A DNA stretch of 38,500 bases, taken from Mesostigma viride (Eukaryota; Streptophyta; Mesostigmatophyceae; Mesostigmatales; Mesostigmataceae). A model generated the notes under the pieces. That model was not told where the DNA came from. It did not search any database and saw nothing but the letters and a program-made list of their open reading frames with translations. The position numbers were made by a program, and so were the translations under genes. Location: NCBI GenBank assembly GCA_009746045.1, contig RPFO01000972.1:472124-510623 (forward strand). Reading direction: 5' to 3'. Each line of letters starts with the position of its first letter. Positions within the stretch are counted from its first letter, which is position 1. Positions 18,110-28,159 of the stretch are shown piece after piece.

Positions 18110-19092
18110 CACCATTGGCAAACATGGTTTCTGGACATGGTCGATATCATTAATATGTTTGGCAAGCATGATATGATCATGCTTGCCAAAAATGTTGTCT
18201 CTTTTCTATGTATTTCACACATATATTATCGGCCTCGGCGTGCCATGCTTCCACGTTTGTTGTCTCTTTTCATATATTGTGAATATGATCAATAAAATTC
18301 CAAACATGACCATGTTGGAGACTTCAAGTGGAGCATCATGATTACTGTTTTCACTATTACGTAACCCATGGTTCATGTTAACATGGCATAATGAGCAATC
18401 CTATTGACCCCATGACTAATGGTGAAGTTAATAAAGTTACATCGTGGCACGTCACTATAGCATCAAGTTGCATCATTGTGCATAAAGTAGTTTAGCACTG
18501 AGTTGGCATGCCAACACCAGGTACACTAAATAAATTAAAACCAGAATTGATAAACAACCCAGTATCCAAATACAGTATCCATATATATGCAGGTCGTACT
18601 ACAGGTACAGCCACGGCTGCCACGCGGCTTCTGCAGCGATCACGCTCTTTCTCCTAGACAATTGCTCTACTGGTCCCTACAGGTCGGTCGACTTGGACCA
18701 TGATGCGTCAAGAACAGTTAATTGACCGACTTAAACAAGATGTTTGTCTACATGCAGCTGTCTGCACCTAACTAACGCGAAACCGCGTGCTACCAAATAT
18801 AGGGGCAAATGCATGAGTAACACATGTCAACGCACAACCGGTGGAAATCACGCGATACCAACCGCGGCAACAGTGGTGTGAACATAGCGGGCACTGACAT
18901 GCAAAAAAGCACCAGCAGCGGCATCAGTAGCAAATTGTAGTAGCGGAACAATAGCCACTACATCAATGCAACAACACATCAGCCCAGCAACACAGCAGCA
19001 GCATGACCGTAGCACAGCAGCAGCACAACTGTAGCACATCAACACGGCCGCATAGCAGGAGCACAAGTCAGCGCAGCAGCAACTTAGTATGC
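18110..19092. other. AT-rich left arm of the TIR element
   Basis: No gene is seen. The stretch includes a perfect hairpin at 18161-18187 (12-bp arms GGCAAGCATGAT, 3-nt loop). From about 18900 on, CAGCA/AGCAAC words accumulate. Confidence 0.5.
18161..18187. repeat. 27-nt hairpin
   Basis: The arms GGCAAGCATGAT and ATCATGCTTGCC are perfectly complementary around ATG. Confidence 0.85.
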
Positions 19093-19330
19093 CGATTCCT
19101 GAATTTCCTATCAGTGGACTATAGTCCATTGATAGGAAATTCACTAATAGGCAGTACTAGCTCAGCAGCACGGCAGCAATGCAGCAGTGCATCAACACAG
19201 CAGCACGACAGCAATACATCAGCGGCACGGCAGCAATGCAGCAACACATCAGCACAATAGCACAGCAGCAGCACGGCAGCAATGCAGCAGCAATAGCATG
19301 GCAGCACAGCAGCAGCAGCAGCACATGAGC
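18900..19330. repeat. degenerate AGCAGCA/ACAGCAGC low-complexity tract
   Basis: Irregular repeats of AGCAGCACGGCAGCAATGC-type words surround the palindrome at 19101-19142. All frames stay mostly open for that reason alone, and I do not call the resulting ORFs genes. Confidence 0.7.
19101..19142. repeat. 42-bp palindrome
   Basis: The arms GAATTTCCTATCAGTGGACTA and their complement meet without a spacer. One pair is G-T rather than Watson-Crick. It sits inside the AGCAGC-rich tract. Confidence 0.9.
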
Positions 19331-19359
19331 AGCTCAATGACAACAACGCTGCTTGCGCT

Positions 19360-20890
19360 TCAGCAGTCGTCGTCGTCGTCATCGTCATCGGCAAGGATGA
19401 GCGCTCGCTTCCGACGCCGGGAGGCGCCTGCGTTGTTGTTCTCCGCCACAACGTCGCTGGGTGGAACCATCTCGCGCAATCGAGCCTCGGCCAGGGTGAT
19501 ATCCGGCGCTTGCAACGCAGGGACGACCACACCGGGGCACCCGCAGATCTGTGCCTCCAGCTCGTGGAGAGGCACGCAAGAAACCGCGTCCTCCTCCCAA
19601 CGGGCACCCCAGTACATGGCTACCATGTCGTTTTGCGTGTCGACAACAGCGACACGACCATGGTACCTGCCGTCCCGGCTTTCGGTGCGACCGTCCGCGG
19701 ATGTCACACGCTCCGACGCCCAATGACACACGACTTGCCCTACGAGGTTGCGGCTGCCACTCTTGACCTGCAGCGTTACGCCTTCCCAGCATGCCTTCGC
19801 CATGCCGACGATGCCCTTCGAGCATTCAGCATCTTGCCACTTCACGACCGGGTGTTCCGCGTCATAGGGCACCTCCTTCAGCGCCTTTAGGCACTCCTTG
19901 GTGAGCTTTTTGTTCGCACCCAAGGAGACTCCATGGGGCGGCTGACCTCGCTTGCCCACCACTTGTGTCAAGACGAGGTCTGAGGCGGTGATGATCACCG
20001 TGTGCGCCGCAGTGGTTGGCGGATGGGGCCATTGCGCAATGTCTGTATTCCACGGGTGCCACGTGTCATGCAAATGCTTAGCGCGGTATACAAAGAGCTC
20101 AATAGAAGGTTGGCCGCCATCCTCCTTCGCAACCACCTCCTTGATGATGCCAACGAGGACTGGAGTCCACGTGAGCTTCGAGTTGCAGAGAATACCAGCT
20201 GAAGGGTGCCAGTATAGAACAGCGGAGCCTTTCTCAACGCCTTGCATGCGCTTCAAGTAAGCGACCTTGGCTGCCATGGCCCTGTCTTCTGCCGCCCATT
20301 CCTGCTGTGTGTGGCCATCATGACGAACTCGGTCTACCAGCGGGGTGACGCGCACCGCCTCTGCGTCGACCAACGCCATGAAGTGCTCTTCTTGCGTCGG
20401 TGGTGGTTCAGGCGCTGCATCGTGCTCACGCAGGGCGGAGATGTCCGCGCGAGATGGCCACGGCAAAGGGCGCCACTCCTCAGGCACCTCCTCAGGGGCA
20501 TGTGGGACTTGACTTGCGAAAAAAGGCCTTGTTTGGCTTGATGGTGTCGGGCGGAAAGTACCACTGCCAGATGCCATGGGGCAACTTCTCGACCCTTGTT
20601 TTGATCGACTCCAGCTCCTTCCCCAGAAACTCCATGTTCAATGGTGCGAAGGCTGGGGTGTCCTGCAACATCGGAATGCGGTCTGGATCCACAAGTCGGA
20701 CGCCAAACAGCGGCCGCCCCTCCGCATCAAACCTGTATGGCTGTGTCATCGCCTTCCCGCACCGTGGCGCGCCTTCCTGTCGAGTCCCCGCGGGCTGCCA
20801 CGGCGTCTTTTGGGACTCCGTGGTCCGGTAGGACAACCAGGTCTCTGTGTTGCCCTGTACCTGGAAGAAGACGGCGTGGTGCACCTTCAT
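19360..20890 (-). CDS. unrecognised protein of the TIR element, one frame break
   Basis: The ATG at 20890 (MKVHHAVFFQVQGNTETWL) is the first after the GC-rich minisatellite. The frame continues to the A6/T6 run at 20519-20524, where a one-base change is needed, and then runs to a stop at 19360. The result is about 510 residues. Readable parts are YRFDAEGRPLFGVRLVDPDR, GIWQWYFPPDTIKPNKA, EEWRPLPWPSRADISAL, GSAVLYWHPSAGILCNSK and FVYRAKHLHDTWHPWNT. The C-terminus is basic and then ends in an Asp run (ALILADDDDDDDDC). I do not recognise the family. The Trp/Tyr-rich patches suggest a folded domain. There is no signal peptide or membrane segment, and no DDE motif that I could assign. Confidence 0.6.
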
Positions 20891-20924
20891 TGAGCGACCG
20901 CGTTTTTCAGGCACCGGCTGTGCC

Positions 20925-21900
20925 GCTCCGCCGCTCCGCCGCTCCGCCGCCCGCCGGCTGCGCCGCCGGCCCGCCGCGCGCCGGCTGCCCCGCCCCGTAG
21001 CCCGTCGACAGGCTGCCCCGCCCCGCCGCATGCCAGCTGCGCCGGCCCGCCGCCCACGCGCGCCGGCAGCGCCGTTGGCCCCCGCGCGCCGACGGCCCTG
21101 CCCCGCCGCCCGTTGACAGCCCCGCCCCGCCGCATGCCAGCTGCGCCGGCCCGCCGCCCATGCGCGCCGGCAGCGCCGCTGGCCCCCGCGCGCCGACGGC
21201 CCTGCCCCGCCGCCCGTCGACTGCCCCGCCCCGCCGCCCGTCGACAGCCCTGCCCCGCCGCATGCAGGCTGCGCCGCCGCTGCCACCTCGCTGCGCGCTG
21301 GCTGCGCCACCTCGCCGCCCGCCGACGGCGCCGCCCCGCCGCGCACCGGCTGCCCCGCCCCGCCGCCCGTCGACTGCCCCGCCCCGCCGCATGCCAGCTG
21401 CGCCGGCCCGCCGCCCACGCGCGCCGGCAGCGCCGCTGGCCCCCGCGCGCTGACGGCCCTGCCCCGCCGCCCGTCGACTGCCCCGCCCCGCCGCCCGTCG
21501 ACAGCCCCGACCCACCGCATGCCAGGTGCGCCGGCCCGCCGCCCGCGCGCGCCGGCAGCGCCGCTGGCCCCCCGCGCGCCGACGGCCCTGCCCCGCCGCC
21601 CGTCGACAGCCCTGCCCCGCCGCCCGTCGACAGCCCCGCCCCGCCGCATGCCAGCTGCGCCGGCCCGCTGCCCACGCGCGCCGGCAGCGCCGCTGGCCCT
21701 GCCCCGCCGCCCGTCGACTGCCCCGCCCCGCCGCCCGTCGACAGCCCTGCCCCGCCGCATGCCAGGTGCGCCGGCCCGCCGCCCGCGCGCACCGGCAGCG
21801 CCGCTGGCCCCCGCGCGCCGACGGCCCTGCCCCGCCGCCCGTCGACAGCCCCGCCCCGCCGCATGCCAGCTGCGCCGGCCGGCCGCCCATGCGCGCCATG
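20925..21900. repeat. GC-rich minisatellite upstream of the 19360-20890 gene
   Basis: Blocks of about 105-130 bp are marked by CCGCATGCCAGCTGCGCC (about 21029, 21133, 21391, 21519, 21648, 21758, 21863). Each is built from GCCCCGCCGCCCGTCGAC subunits. C-rich on the plus strand. Long ORFs on both strands across it are composition artefacts, although one minus frame runs in phase into the gene below it. Confidence 0.85.
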
Positions 21901-22930
21901 CGCTTCGCAGGTCCATTGGGATCATGAGGCCTGCGCAAAATCTCACCTCGGAGGCCCGTGCTACTTCTAGTAAGATGCTTGCATTTTCAATGCGTCACCT
22001 ATATGCAGGCATAGAGGGTGGTACATGGCGCTAGACTCATCAAGGGATAGGAGCCATGCCCTCAGCAATTACTCACCTCCTGGCCCTTGCTGTTGCGGTC
22101 TCGGATGAAGATGATGGTCTACACGCCGCCGCATGCAAACAAGGAATGAGAGACAAAGCCGTGCGAGGCCAATATGGGCACAGTGAGAGAAACAAGTCGA
22201 CGCGAACCTACATCACGAGTGTCAGCGAAGGGGACCCATGGGAGAAGTCTCCCTCCCATGGTATCATTCACGGACACACGCAGCGGCCATGGGAACAGCC
22301 AAAACAGCAGGTTCACACACGCAAGGGCAACGACCTGCAGTGCCTGACCAGCATGTCGGTCAGTTGTGATTGGCAAGGCAGAGCCACACACACCAGGTAC
22401 ACGCTGCATGGGCAGGGAAGACGCTCTTACATGAGAAAAAGCGAGGAAACGTGCGCGAGAAGGATATTAAGAGCGATCCGCGCTAGAAGGATGCTACAAT
22501 AGCATCATATATTCAAGAATTAGCAAAGAAAGATGTAGAAAAGAGACAAAAGAAAGAAATACGAGAGAAAGCAAAGACAGGGAGCTGCCAAACCGGGCAG
22601 ACAAAAGGTTACGAGCGGCAAGAGTTGTGAACGCTGCACTTGATTGCTTTCTCTGACTTGTCAACTGCGAAGAGTGACTGACTTACCTCTCTGGAAATGG
22701 TATGCTCAGCATCCCATGGTAATGAAATGGTGAGCTATGCTGTCAGACATGCCTATATAACATAGCTACCCTAGGGTCCTAATACAAAACTAGAAATCAA
22801 ACCATACCGTGAGTTTCCCGGCTCGCACGGCCTCCTCCCTTTGTGCCAACGCCTGCAAACACAACGGGCCGTGGAGGAGGGTGGAAAGGTGGGCAAGTGT
22901 GGAGGAGTTTGGGGGGGACCGGGTTGAGCA
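21901..22930. other. unassigned sequence inside the TIR element
   Basis: No supported gene is seen. An ORF at 22056-22502 has no motif and no sign of selection that I can see. The purine-rich stretch 22510-22590 (AAAGAAAG words) is low complexity. Confidence 0.45.
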
Positions 22931-22984
22931 GCGGTGGGGGAAAGATGTGCCGGTCATGATGTTGTCAACTACAGCTGTTGTATC

Positions 22985-23350
22985 GTGATTCACCTTCAAT
23001 AAGTCTACTGTTCTACATCCGGTGGTGGATGGACACAAGCAATAAAGGCCCCGCCCACAACTCAGATTTCTTTAGAAAATCTACTGATCTACATTCGATG
23101 GCGCCTTCACAGAAGCAGGAAACTCCGCCCACCGGTCAAATGTGACGCCCAACAAAGCCCCAACTTATTTCTTCAAGAAGTACACTGTTTTACATCCGGT
23201 AGTGCTTGGACAGAAGCACTATCAAAGAGACAACCAGCGCAGGCCAGAAATCGCAGGCCAGAAATCGCAACTATGTAAAGCCCGCCCACACATCGGATTT
23301 CTTTACGAAAAACCTGTTTTACATTCGATAGGAATTATAAGATTCAAGCA
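22985..23350. repeat. degenerate ~100-bp repeats (CTACATCCGGT / CCGCCCAC units)
   Basis: Four imperfect units share a TTTCTT-x-AGAAA...CTACTG-TCTACATTCGATGG core and a CCGCCCAC word (near 22995, 23070, 23165 and 23305). This is an old tandem array next to the younger minisatellite that follows. Confidence 0.55.
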
Positions 23351-23395
23351 GCAATACTCGTTTCTACCTGCGTGCGACTGCTGCGGCTGAGTGCT

Positions 23396-24540
23396 GCATT
23401 GAACTTGTCTTCACGTCTTCACGTCTTCCCGTCTTCACGTCTTCACCGCGTCTTCACCTGTCTTCACCACGTCTTCACGTCTTCACGACTTCACCTGAAC
23501 ACCTGAACTTCACCTGAACTTGCCGTATCGTGTCTGAACGTCTTCACGTCTTCACGTCTTCACGTCTTCACGTCTTCACCGCGTCTTCACCTGTCTTCAC
23601 CACGTCTTCACGGCTTCACGGCTTCACGTCTTCACGGCTTCACCTGAACACCTGAACTTCACCTGAACTTGCCGTATCGTGTCTGAACGTCTTCACGTCT
23701 TCACGTCTTCACGTCTTCACCGCGTCTTCACCTGTCTTCACCACGTCTTCACGGCTTCACGGCTTCACGTCTTCACGGCTTCACATGAACACCTGAACTT
23801 CACCTGAACTTGCCGTATCGTGTCTGAACGTCTTCACGTCTTCACGTCTTCACGTCTTCACGTCTTCACCGCGTCTTCACCTGTCTTCACCACGTCTTCA
23901 CGGCTTCACGGCTTCACGTCTTCACGGCTTCACCTGAACACCTGAACTTCACCTGAACTTGCCGTATCGTGTCTGAACGTCTTCACGTCTTCACGTCTTC
24001 ACGTCTTCACCGCGTCTTCACCTGTCTTCACCACGTCTTCACGGCTTCACGGCTTCACGTCTTCACGGCTTCACCTGAACACCTGAACTTCACCTGAACT
24101 TGCCGTATCGTGTCTGAACGTCTTCACGTCTTCACGTCTTCACGTCTTCACCGCGTCTTCACCTGTCTTCACCACGTCTTCACGGCTTCACGGCTTCACG
24201 TCTTCACGGCTTCACCTGAACACCTGAACTTCACCTGAACTTGCCGTATCGTGTCTGAACGTCTTCACGTCTTCACGTCTTCACGTCTTCACGTCTTCAC
24301 GTCTTCACCGCGTCTTCACCTGTCTTCACCACGTCTTCACGGCTTCACGGCTTCACGGCTTCACGGCTTCACCTGAACACCTGAACTTCACCTGAACTTG
24401 CCGTATCGTGTCTTCACGTCTTCACGTCTTCACGTCTTCACGTCTTCACGTCTTCACGTCTTCACGTCTTCACGTCTTCACCGCGTCTTCACATGTCTTC
24501 ACCACGTCTTCACGGCTTCACCTGAACACCTGAACTTTGC
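23396..24540 (+). repeat. hierarchical minisatellite with 8-bp core CTTCACGT
   Basis: The 8-bp word is repeated in runs inside higher-order units of about 141, 149 or 157 bp. The landmark GCCGTATCGTGTCTGAACG recurs near 23522, 23671, 23811, 23961, 24102 and 24243, and in variant form near 24400. Unit lengths differ by multiples of 8, so expansion occurs at both levels. Confidence 0.88.
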
Positions 24541-24702
24541 GTATCGTATCTTTCATACATTGCATCATTTGCATGCCTTGGAGCTGCACGTCTTCAAGCA
24601 GTGTCACCCAGTTCCCGCTTGATTCAAATGCACTTCGCGCTTGAATTCGTGACTTCGCCCCGCTCAAGGTGGAAAGAATGATGGGCACTAGCCACGGGAA
24701 CT

Positions 24703-25050
24703 ATGCCCGATGCTGATAGCCGAAGCGATGACATGGACGAATTGATTGATTTGTGTTATGCCGGGGACGATTGTAGAAAATGGGTGCTAGGAAAGAAATC
24801 TGGTGCCATGAAAGTAGATTTTTTGGCCGGTGCAAACCACCAATGCGCCGGCCGATGTGGCAAGGTCCTGCACGGCAGCCAGAGCGCACCCAGCCAGAGC
24901 GTACCCAGCCGCTGCCGCCGCCGACCCCCGTACTGGTGGGCGTGGAACAGACGATGAGAGAGATGCAACGAGCTATGGAGAACCAAAGCAAGAAGGTTGA
25001 AGAGCTTGGTTTGCAGCTGCGTCAAGAGGTGCAGAAACAAGTGGTCCAGC

Positions 25051-25095
<45 letters not shown>

Positions 25096-25132
25096 TGCAG
25101 CAGCAACTGCAGCAGCAACTGCAGCAACAACT

Positions 25133-25225
<93 letters not shown>

Positions 25226-25430
25226 CTTCAGTTCCCGCAGGCAGCGTCGGCAATGTCGCAGTTTCCACAGGCATTGTCGGCACTGCAGCAGTTTTCGCAG
25301 GGACCGTCGGCAGCAGAGCAGTTCCCGCAGGGATCATCGGTGGTGCAGCAGTTCTTTGTGAGTCATTCGTGTAGTGTTGAGTGGGTGGGGTGTGTGTGTG
25401 GGGGGGGGGGGGGTGTAGGGGGGGTTTGAC
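24703..25430 (+). CDS. hypothetical glutamine-rich protein
   Basis: The ATG at 24703 opens MPDADSRSDDMDELIDLCYA and then a compact stretch with AGANHQCAGRCGKVLHG. A one-base shift near 24890 leads into a helical segment, TMREMQRAMENQSKKVEEL, and then a CAG-encoded Gln run of more than 50 residues. After the run, a different frame shows a regular pattern (LQFPQAASAM, SQFPQALSAL, AEQFPQGSS), which looks like genuine coding with a ~10-residue repeat. The frame relationship across the CAG tract is uncertain because of slippage. No function is recognised. Confidence 0.4.
25056..25222 (+). repeat. CAG trinucleotide tract
   Basis: About 167 bp of CAG, interrupted by CAA and CTG. In the frame of the upstream helix it encodes poly-Gln. 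Confidence 0.92.
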
Positions 25431-27260
25431 TGTGTGACTGCGTGGCTGCTTGGCTGGAAAGGAGGGTGCGTGGCTGTGTGGCTGCGTGGCTGCGCTGCTG
25501 CGTGGCTGCGTGGCTGCGCTGCTGCGTGGCTGCGTGGCTGCTTGGCTGGAAAGGAGGGTGCGTGGCTGTGTGGCTGCGTGGCTGCGCTGCTGCGTGGCTG
25601 CGTGGCTGCGCTGCTGCGTGGCTGCGTGGCTGCGTGGCTGCGTGGCTGCGTGGCTGCGTGGCTGCGTGGCTGCGTGGCTGGAAAGGAGGGTGCGTGGCTG
25701 TGTGGCTGCGTGGCTGCGCTGCTGCGTGGCTGCGTGGCTGCGTGGCTGCTTGGCTGGAAAGGAGGGTGCGTGGCTGTGTGGCTGCGTGGCTGCGTGGCTG
25801 CGTGGCTGCGTGGCTGCGTGGCTGCGTGGCTGCGTGGCTGCGTGGCTGCGTGGCTGCGTGGCTGCGTGGCTGCGTGGCTGCGTGGCTGGAAAGGAGGGTG
25901 CGTGGCTGTGTGGCTGCGTGGCTGCGCTGCTGCGTGGCTGCGTGGCTGCGTGGCTGCGTGGCTGCGCTGCTGCGTGGCTGCGTGGCTGTGTGGCTGCGTG
26001 GCTGCGCTGCTGCGTGGCTGCGTGGCTGCGTGGCTGCTTGGCTGGAAAGGAGGGTGCGTGGCTGTGTGGCTGCGTGGCTGCGCTGCTGCGTGGCTGCGTG
26101 GCTGCTTGGCTGGAAAGGAGGGTGCGTGGCTGTGTGGCTGCGTGGCTGCGCTGCTGCGTGGCTGCGTGGCTGTGTGGCTGCGTGGCTGCGCTGCTGCGTG
26201 GCTGCGTGGCTGCGTGGCTGCTTGGCTGGAAAGGAGGGTGCGTGGCTGTGTGGCTGCGTGGCTGCGTGGCTGCGTGGCTGCGTGGCTGCGTGGCTGCGTG
26301 GCTGCGTGGCTGCGTGGCTGCGTGGCTGCGTGGCTGCGTGGCTGCGTGGCTGCGTGGCTGGAAAGGAGGGTGCGTGGCTGTGTGGCTGCGTGGCTGCGCT
26401 GCTGCGTGGCTGCGTGGCTGCGTGGCTGCGTGGCTGCGCTGCTGCGTGGCTGCGTGGCTGTGTGGCTGCGTGGCTGCGCTGCTGCGTGGCTGCGTGGCTG
26501 CGTGGCTGCTTGGCTGGAAAGGAGGGTGCGTGGCTGTGTGGCTGCGTGGCTGCGCTGCTGCGTGGCTGCGTGGCTGCTTGGCTGGAAAGGAGGGTGCGTG
26601 GCTGTGTGGCTGCGTGGCTGCGCTGCTGCGTGGCTGCGTGGCTGCGTGGCTGCGTGGCTGCGTGGCTGCGTGGCTGCGTGGCTGCGTGGCTGCGTGGCTG
26701 CGTGGCTGCGTGGCTGGAAAGGAGGGTGCGTGGCTGTGTGGCTGCGTGGCTGCGCTGCTGCGTGGCTGCGTGGCTGCGTGGCTGCGTGGCTGCGCTGCTG
26801 CGTGGCTGCGTGGCTGCGTGGCTGTGTGGCTGCGTGGCTGCGCTGCTGCGTGGCTGCGTGGCTGCGTGGCTGCGTGGCTGCGTGGCTGCGTGGCTGCGTG
26901 GCTGCGTGGCTGCGTGGCTGCTTGGCTGGAAAGGAGGGTGCGTGGCTGTGTGGCTGCGTGGCTGCGCTGCTGCGTGGCTGCGTGGCTGCGTGGCTGGAAA
27001 GGAGGGTGCGTGGCTGTGTGGCTGCGTGGCTGCGCTGCTGCGTGGCTGCGTGGCTGCGTGGCTGCGTGGCTGCTTGGCTGGAAAGGAGGGTGCGTGGCTG
27101 TGTGGCTGCGTAGCTGCGCTGCTGCGTGGCTGCGTGGCTGCGTGGCTGCGTGGCTGCGTGGCTGCGTGGCTGCGTGGCTGGAAAGGAGGGTGCGTGGCTG
27201 TGTGGCTGCGTGGCTGCGCTGCTGCGTGGCTGCGTGGCTGCGTGGCTGCGTGGCTGGCTG
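25430..27260 (+). repeat. CGTGGCTG minisatellite, ~1.83 kb
   Basis: The 8-bp CGTGGCTG is repeated with CGCTGCTG and TGTGGCTG variants. About 16 copies of a GGCTGGAAAGGAGGGTG spacer divide the array into blocks. Runs of 14 G (25400-25413) and 16 G (27260-27275) flank it. Since 8 is not a multiple of 3, all three plus frames read the same 8-residue cycle and stay open, as does one minus frame (SHAATQPR repeated). These ORFs are not evidence for a protein. Confidence 0.92.
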
Positions 27261-27399
27261 GGGGGGGGGGGGGGGTGCCGGGTGTGTGGATGCGTGGATG
27301 TGTGGCTGGGTGGGTGCGTCACTGCGTGGCTGGCTGGCTCTGTGGCTGCGTGGGCGGCTGGATGGCCGGGTCAGCGTGGCTTCGTGTTCAATGGGATGC

Positions 27400-27536
27400 T
27401 AATGTGTTGTTGCCTTTGGATGCCACAGTTCATGGATTCTTTTGTTCACATGCAGGTGCTGCCGTCTTCCCCATCGACGTCGTCAAGACCGATGTCGCCA
27501 AGAAGGATGATGCAATCACTCTCGGCCATGTTTAAC
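27400..27536 (+). other. possible terminal coding exon
   Basis: After the minisatellite, TTGTTCACATGCAG (ending near 27455) looks like a 3' splice site. The following frame reads GAAVFPIDVVKTDVAKKDDA and stops at TAA 27533-27535. An alternative frame reads on to 27575. It may belong with the Gln-rich gene, with the minisatellite as an intron, but nothing in the sequence proves this. Confidence 0.25.
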
Positions 27537-27539
27537 TCA

Positions 27540-28051
27540 TGTGGGCCTTCATGGCCATACGGGAAATATTATTGAATCAGTTCTTTGACACTGAGTTGGC
27601 ACTACGCAACACCTTTGATGCACATGAGTGCAGGGCGCATGTGTTGAAACCATGCAACCATGGCGATCCCTCAAAAAGTTTGGTTATGTAATAAGTGACA
27701 CAATTATTCCGGACGTATGATGGCCCAACGTCCTGTAAGGTTGAGTTGTCTTGGAGGAGGAGCGTGATGACCGCGGAAGCCGCGTGGGTGTCTGTAGTGC
27801 TATATCTTGAAGATGTACGGTCTTGGAAGAGTTATGGTCTTGGAATCATATAATAATGAGCTTGGAATAAAGTTGCGGGCAGCCTTCAATTGGCATATGT
27901 TGTCTCATTGCGTTAATGGGTCAATTGTCTTAGTTTATATAATGTATATCTTGGGAAACTCATTGCTTCAATAAAATGCATGCTAGGCGCAATCAACCCC
28001 CACAAACACATCTGAGAACTGCACAGTGCATCAAATGTATCCTAGACAAAA
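27540..28051. other. AT-rich right arm of the TIR element
   Basis: No gene is seen. CACTGAGTTGGCA occurs at about 27590 and also in the left arm near 18498. TAGGATACATTTGATGCA (minus strand, 28028-28045) repeats the inner 12 bp of the terminal repeat in direct orientation, unlike the left end, where it is inverted. Confidence 0.45.
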
Positions 28052-28080
28052 AAATGTATCCTAATCCGGTAAAACCACCC
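28052..28080 (-). repeat. right 29-bp terminal inverted repeat
   Basis: Exact reverse complement of 18055-18083. It is followed by TCA at 28081-28083. Confidence 0.9.
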
Positions 28081-28159
28081 TCACCTTATCCCAAGCTCAA
28101 CGTGACCGACCGCCATAGCTGAGCCGGTCGGGCTTTAACTTGTATTCATAAAAATCCCG

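Larger units (their letters stand above)
18055..28080. mobile_element. 10,026-bp TIR-bounded element rich in minisatellites
   Basis: The ends are a perfect 29-bp inverted repeat starting GGGTGGTTTTACCGG (18055-18083 and 28052-28080), flanked by TCA on both sides. Inside are two unrecognised genes, a ~1-kb GC-rich minisatellite, a ~1.15-kb CTTCACGT minisatellite, a CAG tract and a ~1.85-kb CGTGGCTG minisatellite. No transposase motif is recognisable. It is either a large non-autonomous DNA transposon or an autonomous one of a family I cannot identify. The 3-bp duplication would fit PIF/Harbinger or CACTA-type elements, but the terminal bases match neither closely. Confidence 0.75.

Noticed and set aside
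20887-21970. Long Arg/Ala/Pro-rich ORFs in several frames
   Set aside because: They follow from the GC-rich minisatellite. Only the frame that runs into the 19360-20890 gene deserves a check.
23396-24540. CRISPR-like array
   Set aside because: The repeats are contiguous 8-bp cores without unique spacers, in a eukaryotic context.
25334-27535. Very long ORFs on both strands (about 560-700 residues)
   Set aside because: They are translations of an 8-bp tandem repeat, which stays open in several frames by arithmetic; there are no domains and no codon signal.
18055-28080. Maverick/Polinton element, because the ends can be read AG...CT and the length is large
   Set aside because: No 6-bp duplication, no integrase, polymerase B, ATPase or capsid motif was seen.
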